Assembly: GCA_030052745.1 (NCBI GenBank)
Contig: JANBVO010000002.1
Coordinates: 1,984,001 to 2,048,000 of the forward strand
Direction of reading: 5' to 3'
Length of the DNA: 64,000 nucleotides
Origin: Pleurostoma richardsiae
Taxonomy: Eukaryota; Ascomycota; Sordariomycetes; Calosphaeriales; Pleurostomataceae
This document shows, piece after piece, positions 10,135 through 20,845 of this stretch. The notes under the pieces were generated by a model. That model was not told the origin of the DNA and made no database searches. It saw nothing but the letters and a program-made list of their open reading frames with translations. Position 1 is the first letter of the stretch; each line of letters begins with the position of its first letter. Made by a program: the position numbers and the translations under genes.

Positions 10135-11676
10135 ATGGCAGGGCGGCCGAGACTCCGACTAGCACTCACGGGCCGACCCACCACCTTCCTCCGGCCGGTT
10201 GACGGCACCGCTGTCGTCTGGTCTCACCTCCGGCTCTCCGTCCGCCGCAGCTCCACCACGTCAACCACGACTGCCAGCACTTCTTCTACCGCGACCGCCA
10301 CCACCCCAAAGGTCTCAGAGCCCCTCCGCATCCTCTTCTGCGGCTCCGACGCATTCAGCTGCGCATCCCTCTCGGCCCTCCACGCCGAGCACCTCACCAA
10401 CCCCTCCCTCATCTCCTCCATCGACGTCGTCGTCCGCCCGCCCAAGCCCGTCGGCCGCGGCCGCCGCGTCCTGCACGAGCCCCCGCTGCTCCACCTCGCG
10501 CGGCGCCTCGGCCTGCGGGTTCACCTCCGGGACACCTTCACTGGGTGGACTCCTCCCCCCGCCCCCGCTCTGCCCTCCCACCCCCCCTCCCCCCTGCCGG
10601 GCGGGGAGGCTGCAGAAGGGGGCGGCTCGCCCATCAACCTCATCATAGCCGTCTCCTTCGGCCTCTTCGTGCCCCCGCGCCTCCTCCTCGCCGCTCGCTA
10701 CGGCGGGCTCAACGTGCACCCCTCCCTGCTCCCCGACCTGCGCGGCCCCGCGCCCCTGCACCGCGCCCTGCTCCTCGGCCGCCGCCGCACCGGCGTCACC
10801 CTGCAGACGCTCGACCCCTCGCGCTTCGACCACGGCGTGGTCCTCGCCCAGACCCCTCCGCCCGGCGTCGAGATCCCGGAGGGCGCCACGCCGGAGGCGC
10901 TGCGGGGCGAGCTGGCAGCCGCGGGCGCGGAGATGCTGGTGCGGGGGTTGAGGGAGGGGGTGCATGTGCCGCCGCTGGTGGATGTTGGCTGGTGGAAGCC
11001 CCAGGAGGGAGAGGAGATGTCCCACGCGCCGAAGATCAGGAAGGAGGACATGGAGGTCGATTGGGCGGGGGTGAGGGGACCGCCGTCGGCGGAGGAGATG
11101 GATAGGCGGGCGAGAGTGTTGGGGCAGCTGTGGACGCGGATCGCCGTCGCAGGCGGCGAGGGGGAAGAACCAAAGGCTGTGAGGGTGATCTTTGAAGGGG
11201 TGGAGGCGTGTAGGTGTCCGGACGCACTGGGGAGTGCCGTGGCGAGGACGATGGCCGCGAGACGGCGCAGGGCAGAGGGCGGACCCGCCAGCTCGGGGGT
11301 TGTGGAAGATGCCGGCGGCGCCGTGGCTTCGGGCGGCTCGCCGCCTATAAAGACTCTTGTGTTCCTGCAGGAGAACAGACAGGAGCCGGTGTCTGGCCCC
11401 TCGAGCATGCTGTATCGGGTTCCTTACCTGGAGCAGGACGGCGCCATTGTCATACCTGTCAGGGTCCCCTGCTACGCAGATGGCGACGACGTCTCTGCGG
11501 CACCCATTCTCGAAGGCGGGGCACCGGATGCAGTGAGGATCAAAACGGCTACAGTGGAGGGCGCACCTAAGAAAGACGCGGCCCGGGCTGTTGCATCCTT
11601 CGTGCGAGATGCCCTCGAGGTGCCAACGCCATTGATGGAGCCTGGGAAGAAGTGTGACTTCATAGGAGAGATCTAA
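10135..11676 (+). CDS. FMT1: Methionyl-tRNA formyltransferase, mitochondrial
   Basis: Transfers a formyl group from 10-formyltetrahydrofolate to initiator Met-tRNA in mitochondria. A single exon gives 513 residues. The first roughly 60 residues are Ser/Thr/Arg-rich and nearly free of acidic residues, consistent with a mitochondrial presequence. The catalytic domain starts at LRILFCGSDAF (about 64-74). NVHPSLLPDLRGPAPLHRAL (about 193-212) holds the Asn and His of the active site and the SLLP motif, and FDHGVVLAQT (about 231-240) holds the catalytic Asp. A Pro/Gly-rich insert (about 140-165) interrupts the formyltransferase fold compared with bacterial Fmt. The C-terminal half is divergent, as is usual in fungi. 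The start is the first ATG after stop codons, in AACCATGG context. It is convergent with the Stf2-like gene. Confidence 0.9.
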   Translation: MAGRPRLRLALTGRPTTFLRPVDGTAVVWSHLRLSVRRSSTTSTTTASTSSTATATTPKVSEPLRILFCGSDAFSCASLSALHAEHLTNPSLISSIDVVVRPPKPVGRGRRVLHEPPLLHLARRLGLRVHLRDTFTGWTPPPAPALPSHPPSPLPGGEAAEGGGSPINLIIAVSFGLFVPPRLLLAARYGGLNVHPSLLPDLRGPAPLHRALLLGRRRTGVTLQTLDPSRFDHGVVLAQTPPPGVEIPEGATPEALRGELAAAGAEMLVRGLREGVHVPPLVDVGWWKPQEGEEMSHAPKIRKEDMEVDWAGVRGPPSAEEMDRRARVLGQLWTRIAVAGGEGEEPKAVRVIFEGVEACRCPDALGSAVARTMAARRRRAEGGPASSGVVEDAGGAVASGGSPPIKTLVFLQENRQEPVSGPSSMLYRVPYLEQDGAIVIPVRVPCYADGDDVSAAPILEGGAPDAVRIKTATVEGAPKKDAARAVASFVRDALEVPTPLMEPGKKCDFIGEI

Positions 11677-12155
11677 GAGAGTCCTCCACGGCCATTATCC
11701 TGACTACGAGGAACGACATGTAAGACTACCTAACGCAGATGTACTCTATTATAGACCAGGCCAAGACATCGATACCCATCACAATTAGAGACAGCAGCAT
11801 TTATAGCAGCATCACGAAGTCATGAGGCAGAGTTGACAGGTGACGGTTTGATTCTATTAAGCTATGATAGAACCAATAGCCGTTATGTATGGTGATACAC
11901 ATGGTAGACGTTGCTGCCATCAGATTTGCCGTTTTCAGAGCAGGCACGTAAACGTGCGATGAGGGGGGGTTGTCAAGTCGAAGGAATGCATACGTCCCAG
12001 CAAAGCCAAATCCCTAGAACAGTTCCCAGTACACCATCAAAAGCAATTCCATTTCGTCGATGTGTGATCTTCCCGTCGTAGCCATGGTATGCAATTCCTC
12101 GACATGACCCCCAAAACGCCCTCACCAAGTCTGAAGCCGAACCGCAATGGTCGGC
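11677..12155. other. Convergent intergenic region between FMT1 and the Stf2-like gene
   Basis: This should hold the 3' UTRs of both convergent genes. It is AT-richer than the flanking coding sequence and contains no open frame of note. Confidence 0.55.
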
Positions 12156-12811
12156 TTAGACGCTCTTGGCATCATCGTGGGAGGAGCTTCCGGTGGAGGA
12201 GCTGTCCGTCTTGGTCAGGTCGTCATCGACGGGCTCCGTCGGGCCATGGATATTCTCTTCGAAGACGGGTTCGGGCTCGTTGACCTCGAACTTGGTCTTG
12301 AAGTCGTTCAGACCCTTGGAGAAGCTGCTGCTGTTGGAGCGGCGGCGGGCATTGGCAAAGTTGAATTCCTCGTCGTCGACCTCCTCGCCAGGACCACCCC
12401 TGTATTGAAGAAGCATCAGCAATCTCATCCGTTGGATTGAGTGAACATTTGCTCTCTGTAGATGGAGGCATGTATGGGAAGATAGATGAAGGGTGATAAT
12501 GATGGGAGTGTAGATGCGTGGTTGGACGGGTGAAGGGAGGTTGGGATCAAAGGAAGTGGAAGATGGTTACTCACCAGTTACCCTTGCCGGCGCCGTTCTT
12601 CTTCGTCTTCTTGGGATCCTCACCGGGATGGCCATGCTTGGCGAAGAAGCGAGGGAGATGCTCCTCCTGGGGGGCTGTGCCCTCGGTCACACCAGAGTGG
12701 TGGACCTTGTCGTTGAACTTGTGCGAGCGAGTCACTAGCAAACGGCTGTCAGCATTGCTATTCCGGACTGGATGCATTGTAGACATTCAGGACGTGAAGG
12801 ATCGACTCACT
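12156..12811 (-). CDS. Stf2/Tma10-like hydrophilin
   Basis: Three coding pieces: 12811 (one base), 12734-12575 and 12399-12156. Together they give 134 residues beginning MTRSHKFNDKVHHSG. The core HGHPGEDPKKTKKNGAGKGNWG followed by GPGEEVDDEEF matches yeast Stf2 and Tma10, which share the order TG-GESP-KKQGSGKGNWGKPGDEIDD. Stf2 was described as a stabiliser of the ATP synthase inhibitor complex and as a hydrophilin that protects cells from desiccation. The tail is acidic and Ser-rich with no membrane segment. The start codon is split: A closes the upstream exon and TG opens the next. That upstream exon has no ATG in any frame, and the MTRS start agrees with the yeast proteins. The length is slightly above yeast Stf2 (84 aa) because of the C-terminal extension. 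Confidence 0.8.
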
Positions 12812-13000
12812 CTTGATTGATGTGTGCTTGATGGAATTGATAGAGATGTCGATGATGGAGTGTTGTTTGATTGAGGTCTGTTTGGCTGGCGTGTTAGAGT
12901 CACAAGGTCCAATGCGGGGTTGTGGGAAGCTCGGTAGGGGGAGCTTTATCGAAGATCTGACGGGGGCCAGTTGGGTGGTGGGGAGGGGGGAAGCGACTCA
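12812..13000 (-). other. 5' leader of the Stf2-like gene with a probable UTR intron
   Basis: Reading the minus strand, a GTGTGAGTCGC donor near 13000 and a CTAAC branch point followed by CAG near 12870-12885 suggest an additional intron inside the 5' UTR. No ATG occurs in the exon part adjacent to the split start codon, so translation would begin at the spliced ATG. Confidence 0.45.
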
Positions 13001-13348
13001 CACTCGACGGGAATCGATGACAGGTCGATGTTGGAACGTCTGTTGGAAGGCTTGGTTATTCGGTTGTTGGTTGTTGAAGGTGAGACGCAATTGAAGACGA
13101 TGAAACAGCAGTCGTGAAAGTCGTGCGTTAACGTGGGAGTCGTACGTCGATTGAGAAGTATTCGATGTGTTTGTCGAATGAGTGCTTGGGGTGAAAGGAA
13201 GAGTCGAGGTAAAGGTGGTGAGGGGGAGCTTAGCAGGCCTTTAAAGCAGGAGCAGCACGACGCATTATTGGATGGTTTTCCACGGAATTCGATCATGCCA
13301 GCTCGGGATGGAGCAGCCGGAGCAGCAGGGAGCAGCAAGAGTCAGGGG
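12936..13348 (-). promoter_or_regulatory. Cluster of AGGGG (STRE-like) motifs
   Basis: AGGGG occurs at 12936-12940, 12984-12988, 13221-13225 and 13344-13348, upstream of or within the leader of the Stf2-like gene. In yeast this pentamer is bound by Msn2/4-type stress factors, and STF2 is itself stress-induced. The sequence here is G-rich, so chance matches are possible. Confidence 0.3.
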
Positions 13349-15087
13349 AGCTCCTATCGCGGCCGGTCTGAGGGTCGCGTGACCTCAACGGGCAGAGGCC
13401 AGCGTGGACTGACTGAGGGCCTCGCGTACCATTACGTGATTCCCACCAGTTATTGCTGCAAAGTCCCCAGTCTCAGCTCCACGCCTTCCGTGCCAGGTAT
13501 CCCACTTGCGGCGTGTCCAGAGTCTTCTAGAGAGGGACTCTGCACCAGTGTCCTTGTCTACAGCGCTACAGCTTGTCTCCATCGAACTCTGCCACCTGTC
13601 TCTACCGTCGTCGAGCTCCCAGAGCTCTGCTTTCGATCGAATTCCCCCGGAAAAGGCGCCCCACCTCAGGTGGTGGGCTGGACCTGCACCCGGGGAGCGG
13701 GTGACATCAGCTGGCCCCACCTGGCCCCCCTTGTCGCAGGTACGCGCGCCTTCTAGCATAGGCCAGAGAATCCGGGGTACTGCATACTGTACGCCGGATT
13801 CCGATGCCCGCTAGGCTCTTCCAGAACTAGCGGCGCTGGTCTAAGCCGTCTGTCAAACTCAAAGCCGCAGCGACAGCTGGCCGCGAGGTCGAATTGGAGG
13901 CCCGGAGCGATTCTCGAAAGCACTCAGTGGCATCCGAGAGGCTGAAGCACGACAATACGGTTGCTGTTTCTCTCCTATATGCAAGGCTGAAGGCCGAGGA
14001 GCTGCTCGTGGCTCCCTCATGCGAGGCGGCATCTCCCGGCTGGGGCCTTCGGCAATTGACTGCGTCGCGCAATTTCAGAAGTGGCCTGTTCCTGCGCCTC
14101 CCGCAACACCATACGATGGTACCTCTCAGGGAGCACTCCGTATGGGCCGCGGCTTCCTCAGCCTTCGATTTCCCCGTGCCTGAGACGCGTGAGTCACAGA
14201 CCTCAAGTCAGATGGCCTTAGCATACCCCATGAGCCTTGATGGGGTTGGCCTGGCCCCAACAAGAGATGTGTGTCCTCTTGGGTCGCCGGGGTCTTGCGG
14301 AAGGGGTTCCGGCAACTCAACAGCTCCCACCGTTTTTGTTTCCTGGTGCTTGCTATTTCAATTGATAGTGACCTTGGTGCAGAAGTATTGTTTACATCCT
14401 TATCTGACACAGACGCGGAAACATCGAGACAGTGAAAGTTCTCAAAAGCATTTACAGGTATGTACTAAGGTATATATGGTATCTCCAAGGTCAATCCGCC
14501 CTGTCTTCCTCGCAAGTACACCGTATGAGCAGGAGGTAGGAGAGCGGGCTTCTATAACTTCCTTGATTCTTCATAAATGCCTCCATGCATTCCCACGGAG
14601 ATCTGCAAAGTAAACAAGGAAACAGCCAATGGATCGGCCTCGCGTCGCCTGTTGAAGCTCCCTGGTGCCTGGCAGACGCGGATTCTGTTGGATGTGAGTC
14701 GAGTCGATGAGGTGCCGACATCGGAAAGTGGGACGATATGGCAAATGTGCCACGGAGAAAGGCTGACCGCTATAAATCTGCGGCTTTGTCATTCGTCGTG
14801 TGCCCGCACTGTGTTGATTCCCCTCACGTGTCCCGCGTCATGACCGTGTGAACACAGTGTTCTGAGTCGGATGCACGGTGAGAAAGTTTACCCAGCTTTA
14901 CTAATTGACGAAAAAACATCTCCGGGCCCGAAGGGACGTATAGCCTCAGCAGTCCTGTATCGCCCTCTTCCCTCCTCCTTTTCACAACGCCAGCCCTCAT
15001 TTGACGTTCCCTCTTGATTTTTCACGTATTATCCCACAGCCACTGTATCGTCCTACTCCTCCTGGTCACTCACTCACCCTCAACAAA
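13349..15087. other. Intergenic between the Stf2-like gene and DRE2
   Basis: No gene was recognised. Open frames at 13133-13756 and 13894-14613 on the plus strand have mixed composition, no domain and no ATG context, and are treated as chance. The last 150 bp are a CT-rich leader of DRE2. Confidence 0.45.
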
Positions 15088-16310
15088 ATGTCTCCGTCGT
15101 TCATCACGATCGACACGTCTCCGGACTTCGACTTCGACCCCTCCCCCGCGCCAGCCCCGTTCAAGCAGAATGGCATCGTCAGCAACCCCACCCAGACACT
15201 CCTGCTGGCACCTCCCTCCGTCGCCGCCCACGAGGAGAAGCTGCGCGGCCTCTTCACCGCCTTCGACCGGTCGACGACCGACCTGCAGATGCTCGACCGC
15301 CTCTCGGCCGGCCTCGTCTCCCTGCCCCCCGCCGCCTACGACCTCGTCCTCGTCCTGACCGACTCCGACGGCGCCCGCTACGCTGAGGCCCTCCAGCTCC
15401 TCTCCCGAGACGTCTACGCGCACATCGTGCCGGCCATGCGGCCCGGCGGCCGGCTGCGCACGCAGGACGGCGGCCTGGGCGCGGCGGAGGCGCGCGAGGC
15501 CGTGCTGGCGGGCCTGGTGGAGGCGGACGGCGGCTTCCAGAAGCCGGAGTACGAGGAAGAGCAGGTGGTGCCGCTGCGGTTCGGCGCGAAGAAGAAGAAC
15601 GGCATCGGTGCCAAGACGAACGGTACAAACGGTGTGGCGAACGGCGTGGTGCACAGCTCGGCCGGCCCCGCGGTCGGGAGCGTCACGGTCCAGGTTGCCG
15701 GCAAGCCCACCACACTGGACATGGTGCCGCCGGCTGTTAAGGGTGTTGGTTTTGTCGACTTCAGCGACGACTTTGGAGACTATGACGACGACGACGAGCT
15801 TATTGACGAGGACGAGCTGATGGGCGAGGATGATCTGAAGAGGCCAATCCAGCAACGTGAGCCCGCCCCCGGTTCCCTTCCTCTTCTGCCTCTCTGTTGC
15901 TCATAGTTACTGACATTTCTTATAGCTCCTGAGTGCCAGCCTAAGCCGGGCCAGAAGCGCCGCGCCTGCAAGGACTGTACCTGCGGGTTGGCGGAGAGAC
16001 TCGAGTCGCAGGACAAGGCGCGGAGGTCTAAGGCGGACAGGGACCTTAACGTCCTGAAGCTCAAGTCTGAGGACATGAACGAGCTGGACTTCACGGTGCA
16101 GGGGAAGACGGGTTCCTGCGGCAGCTGCTCCCTGGGTGACGCGTTCCGGTGTGCGACGGTAAGATAAACCCCCATAACGAATAGACACCTTCGAGCTTCA
16201 TAGGGGTGCGGTTGCTGACTTTTCTCTCTATACAGTGTCCGTACATCGGTCTCCCACCATTCGCGGTAGGCGAGGAGGTCAAGATTCTAAACAACATCGC
16301 CCAGATTTAA
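15088..16310 (+). CDS. DRE2: Fe-S cluster assembly protein Dre2 (anamorsin/CIAPIN1)
   Basis: Dre2 works with the diflavin reductase Tah18 as the electron donor of cytosolic Fe-S protein assembly. Three exons (15088-15856, 15926-16158, 16236-16310) give 358 residues. The N-terminal methyltransferase-like domain begins [19 protein letters not shown] and contains [16 protein letters not shown]. An acidic linker ([18 protein letters not shown], about 230-247) leads to the two metal sites. The first is PECQP...[13 protein letters not shown], which binds the [2Fe-2S] cluster. The second is the twin CX2C motif CGSC...[12 protein letters not shown], which crosses the last intron. The C-terminus NIAQI is also typical. 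The ATG at 15001 is in a longer frame but lies in the leader; the MSPSF start agrees with the family. It is convergent with KEX1. Confidence 0.95.
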
Positions 16311-16829
16311 GGGGCTTTACGGGTCGGATTCAGGTATGGATGGATGGATGGATGGATGGATGGCTTTTATTGGGTTTTTCGGCAGGCTTTGCATATAGAC
16401 ACGAGTCGACGGAGCATTCAAGGGCGTGCTAGAGCGCTCCCCGAGGGAATGGATTAAGGAGCATCACGGATCAGTTATCATGGATGAGGAATGAAAACCA
16501 AGAGGGCGTTTCTTTGCAACCCCAAACGCTCGCGTACCTAAATGTGCTGCTGCTTGATCTAGTTGTTCTCACAGGACAGATGCGTTCGTCATCCACAATA
16601 TGCAGACAAGTATCTGTCCGGAATGTTAAGAAGAGAGAGTGCCGGTAGACCAGTGAAGTGAGGTGGTCCGGTCAGGAGTATGAATGCATTGAGCAAAACC
16701 AAGCCATGCCTAACCAAACCTGGTAACCTATTTACGCCAGTATGTACTGAATCGATAGCTCAAGCCACGCCAATAGCTCCTCTACGGCCTACATCTGTCC
16801 TCTCCCAGGTTCAGTCTGCTCTCGGCTGT
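16311..16829. other. Convergent intergenic region between DRE2 and KEX1
   Basis: Presumably both 3' UTRs. It contains the ATGG microsatellite listed separately. No coding sequence is seen. Confidence 0.55.
16336..16363 (+). repeat. ATGG microsatellite, seven units
   Basis: Seven perfect ATGG units lie 26 bp after the DRE2 stop codon, so they are probably in its 3' UTR. Confidence 0.9.
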
Positions 16830-18904
16830 TCACGTAGCATGACTGCTGCCGTTCGCCTCCTTCTTCGCCCCGCTACTGCTCTCCGCGTCCTCGTCGCTGT
16901 CGCCGCCCAGGCTGTACCTCCTGTCGCCCTCGGGCACCGTGGGCGTGACGACGTGCAGGTCGTCCAGCTCGCTCTCGTCAAAGTCGCCCGCCTCGACGTC
17001 CCGGTTGGCCCCCCGCTTGTTCCGGAAGTTCTCCAGCCCGGAGCCGCCGCGCCCAGACCTGCCCGAGAGCTCCGTCATGCTGCCTCCCGCGCCCGTGGAC
17101 AGGCCCTTGTAGCCGTGACGCTTGCGGCGCTCGCGCCACACCCACCAGCCCCATGCGACAGCGGAGACGGCCACGATGACGAGGACGATCTCGCCGGACT
17201 TCTGATAGGCGGTCCACTTGGCTGCGTCGATCTTCTCCTGCTCCGCCTCCTGGGCGGCCGTGCCGTTACCGGCCGCGCCTCCGACGGTCGTCTCGGGCCC
17301 AGGCTCGCCGTCGAGCCGGCTGTCGGTGGGGACCCCGCCGATGCTGCTGATGTCGACGCCCATGAAGCGGTCTAGCATGTCGCGCGTGCGCCGCGCGTAG
17401 TCGAACGGCACCATGTGCGAGCTGTTGTAGAAGAGCACGTACGTCAGGTTGCGCGCCTCCTGCCAGAAGCCCGCGGGCTCGCCCTCAAACGTCCAGTCGC
17501 GCCGGGGTGCCCAAGTGCCCGGAGACAGCTCGAAGCCCTTGCCGCCGTTCCACTGCAGGTTGCTGATGAGCTGCTCGGTACCGAGATGGTTGCAAATGAG
17601 GTCCTCGGCGCCAGAAAACAAGAGGACGGGAATCTGTGACAGGAGATCGGGTAGGAGTTGGACGCTCGGCTTGGACTTGGTGGCACGGAAGTTGGAGCCG
17701 ACCGCACCATTGCACTCGGTCCAGCCCGTGGTCTTGGCGCTGTTAATGTGCAACGCCTGGACGACGTCGCTTCTGCGGAGATAAGGGGTGACATATTCGA
17801 GGTCGGGCGGCCAGTTCATGCCACAGCTTGGGTAAGTATCGCGCAACCGGACGTCGTACATGTTGTAGCACTCCTGCTTGCCCTTGGTGTTGAGCTTAGT
17901 TGTCGTTTGCAGCAAGTCCTGCAGAACGGCCTCGCAGGAGGGCTGATCCACCTTCAACTCCAGAGCGAGCTCCTTCTGGCAGATGCGGAACTGCACCTCG
18001 AGCTTCCTGGCGACATCACTGTCTTTCTGCACAAGCCCCTTCTGATACGCGAACGTGAGGTAGGCCTCATATTGCTCTGGCGGCGAGATCCAGCCGTTGC
18101 CGATGAGGAGACCCTTTAGTGCCCATTTGTGAGCGATGTTGTCCCTTTGGTTCCTTGCGAGGATGCGGTTGGCTATGTAAGGGATGTGCTGTCCTGCATA
18201 CGATTCGCCTGCAATGTATAGCTGGATCCAAAAAAGTCAGCGACCATCAATAGAAACGCCTCCTAACGGAGCGATACTCACATCATCCTCCTCGTACTCC
18301 GGGAAGATGGCAAACCACTTTTCCAAGAAGACAATGAACTGGTCTGCCATCTCATCCAGCTCGTGGAGATAGCTGTCGGTGTCGACGTAACTAAAGCCCG
18401 TTCCGACAGGGTTATCGACGAAGAGTAGGTTGGCGAACTCATGCCAAGAGCCATCATTGTACGTCAAGGTGTGGTCGTCCTTGAGACGATAGGGTCCGAC
18501 CTCCATCAGCGCGCCATCCTCCGAGCTGCAGCCTGGCCCGCCATTCAGCCAAATGACCGTCCGTTGTCGGTTCGCGATGTGCTGGTTCTGGAAGTGCCAG
18601 AAAAAGAGGTTGCCGTTATGCTCAGGGGTAATCTCGAGATGTCTGTGACAGGACGCAATCGTTAGCAAGAACCGAGAAAGATCCTCACGGCACGGTTCCA
18701 TTAAGGGTCGATGGAGCGTGAGGATCAAGGGAGCGGGACTCACCCAGCATGCATCTTGATCAGAGGCCCTTCCGGAGCGCCCGGCAGGTGGTGGACGAAG
18801 TAGTCGGCAGCCGAAGCTGCATTGACCGCCGTTGCCCATGAGAGCGCGACGCTGGCCAGGATGGCCGGCAGTCCCAAGGAACCCAGGACAGACCAGGGAG
18901 CCAT
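16830..18904 (-). CDS. KEX1: Pheromone-processing carboxypeptidase Kex1
   Basis: A serine carboxypeptidase (S10) of the late Golgi that trims C-terminal Lys/Arg after Kex2 cleavage. Exons 18904-18744, 18642-18282 and 18221-16830 give 637 residues, the normal size. An N-terminal hydrophobic signal (about 5-28) precedes [16 protein letters not shown]. The substrate-binding motif [10 protein letters not shown] and GTGFSYVDT are in exon 2. The catalytic triad is Ser in GESYAG (about 181), Asp in [10 protein letters not shown] (about 381) and His in NSSHMVPF (about 443). A lumenal Gly/Thr spacer leads to one membrane helix (about 518-536), a basic stop-transfer [12 protein letters not shown] and an acidic cytosolic tail with EDAESSS. 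All of this is the Kex1 layout. The start MAPWSV was preferred to an in-frame start 11 residues upstream because it leaves a clean signal peptide. Confidence 0.95.
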
Positions 18905-19931
18905 CGTGGGCTTGCGGCCTCGGTGGCAGAACAACAAAGACCAGGCCTAAGGGAGGCCCGAAATGGGACGCGAGGATCTGGAGGGGATGTCGCTCGAACT
19001 ACCTCTCCACAATCGCCGGCATCAAGAAACTCGTAAATCGGTGGGACAAAAGAAAGACAGGTCGACGCCGTGCCTGTGATGGACGGCTGTGTGGAGGTTG
19101 ATGGAGGTGAACGACCGACCGAGCGATGTGTCCCTTGAGCTGACGAGGATAGCCCGTAGGATTTTAGGCGGGACCCACCTGGCGTTGCGCGGCTGGCAGC
19201 TGGCGTGGGCCGTTTTGGGAAGTTGGTGGGCCGGCGATCCGAGGCGAGCGCTCGATATTAATCCCTAGATACCCAGAAGTAATTATCCTCCCTTCAGGAC
19301 GGGTTGGACAGTCAATTGTTAACAGCTTCAGAACGTGCTTCATGTACATTGAGTGAAAACCCAAATACATTTGAATGCCTGCCTAGGCTCTCCGTACCTG
19401 ACAAGTCTTCATCTTGTGCAAGTGAACGAGAAGCGAGAGCGTGCACCTACCTCTATTGTGGTACGTATTCGGCAGCCACTGGGTCCAGCCACCAATCAAC
19501 ATCTACAATTCGCTTCCTCTCAGCATCTGCTTGGTCTCCGTGATACGAGATACGGAAGCGGATCAATCAACCTATTAGCACCTTTCACGGTAAATACCTC
19601 CAGTCTGCTAGTCTTTCAGACCGAATACTCTACCCCTGGGCGGGAGGATCTAGATCGCTGCGGCGATCTGATCGGAAGGCACCAGGAGCGTCTGCTGCAG
19701 GACGGGAGCCAAGACCCGGGGAGCGGGTCCGGCAGTCCGGCCGCGCCCACAATTTTCATCTCATTTTGTCAAGCTGGGAGCTTCAACATCGAACTTCGGC
19801 GACTCAACCCCAACGTCTAGTAACCGTTTCTTCTTTCATATATACTCGTGTCTCCTTTATTTTATTATACGAAGCGTTTTCCGACTTGTGCAAGCACTGG
19901 ACATCTACTCTGAAGACTGGTCTATTCATCC
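18905..19931. other. Divergent promoter region between KEX1 and SFM1
   Basis: About 1 kb without a recognisable gene. Short frames on both strands overlap and lack domains. A CATATATAC element near 19838, about 95 bp before the SFM1 start, is a plausible TATA box for SFM1. Confidence 0.5.
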
Positions 19932-20845
19932 ATGATGGCTGGGTCACAGACGTCACAGACGTCCAGCTCCGGCGGGGGCAAGACATACATTGTAGAGCAC
20001 CTGGATGAGGAATTGGGGCCCTGGTCCGAGCTGGAATACATAGCCATAGCTGAAGAAACTCGGGAGGCCGGCGGCAGGTTTCTCCTGTCCTCGTTGCCGG
20101 CTGCGTTCCAGGTCCCGGCGGCTCTGACGGCCATACCCTCCTTCACGCCGGAGCAGAGAAGCGTAGAAGATATCTACGCTGCCAACAAGTCACGAGTCTG
20201 TCTCCTTGACCCTGCGGCAGCCAAGGATCTTTCACCTGAGGATGATTCCGAGTTCGATGTCTTCCTCTTCGGGGGCATATTAGGTAGGGAGCTAGTTCTT
20301 CACTCCGCCCCGACACCTCTTAGCTAGGAAAAAACACTCTGACACATTATTATAGGAGATGATCCTCCAAGGGGTAACTATGCTCTCTCATTCTCTGGAA
20401 GCAGGCTCCTCCCCTGACGTTGTCTAGACCGAACCTCCGAGCTCAGGAAGAAGGGCTTCACCGGACGGCGCCTTGGACCCGTCCAGATGACCACTGACAC
20501 CGCCGTGCGCGTCACTCGTATGGTTGTGGAGGGTCAGAGTCAGTCAATTTCCCTCGTATAATCTGCTTGGCAGCCTCGCGGCATAATAGCTAACCATCCT
20601 CGAGTCCCTCTCAAGGAAGTCCCGTACCTTGACTATCCCGATCTGAAGTTCAACGAGCATGAAAGCACTCAGATGCCCTTCCGCTACGTGAAAGACCAAG
20701 ATGGGGAGCCTATTATGCCAAAGGTTTGTCCATCCGGAGCACCAAGTGTGCCCCCCTGTAGGCGCCGTCGTACTAACACGTCTCCCAGGGCATGAGGGAG
20801 CTGATTGGCAAGGACGCCGACAAGGCCATTGATGATCTCTTCTAA
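19932..20845 (+). CDS. SFM1: SPOUT-type protein arginine methyltransferase Sfm1
   Basis: Yeast Sfm1 monomethylates an arginine of ribosomal protein uS3 (Rps3). Five exons (19932-20283, 20356-20373, 20428-20538, 20605-20723, 20789-20845) give 218 residues. Family motifs in order: YIVEHLDEELGPWSELEY, FLLSSLP, RVCLLDPAAAKDLSPED, FLFGGILGDDPPRDRTSEL, RRLGPVQMTTDTA, LDYPDLKFNEHEST, MPFRYVKDQDGEPI. Each aligns without gaps to the yeast protein. Exon 2 is only 18 nt and supplies the DDPPR of the conserved GGILGD.PPRDRT motif. The donor of exon 3 is GTCAGT; this choice gives VVEGQIPLKEV, the same length as yeast. Two start codons are adjacent (ATGATGG); the second is equally likely. Confidence 0.92.

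Noticed and set aside
13133-13756. 207-codon plus-strand frame upstream of the Stf2-like gene
   Set aside because: Mixed composition, no domain, and it overlaps the leader and promoter of the minus-strand gene. Treated as chance.
13894-14613. 239-codon plus-strand frame
   Set aside because: No recognisable family, no splice context, and other frames are equally open. Treated as chance.
15070-15855. 261-codon minus-strand frame antisense to DRE2
   Set aside because: Shadow of the GC-rich DRE2 coding sequence; it reads as low-complexity Gly/Val/Arg. The same applies to long antisense frames in FMT1, KEX1 and the zinc-finger genes.
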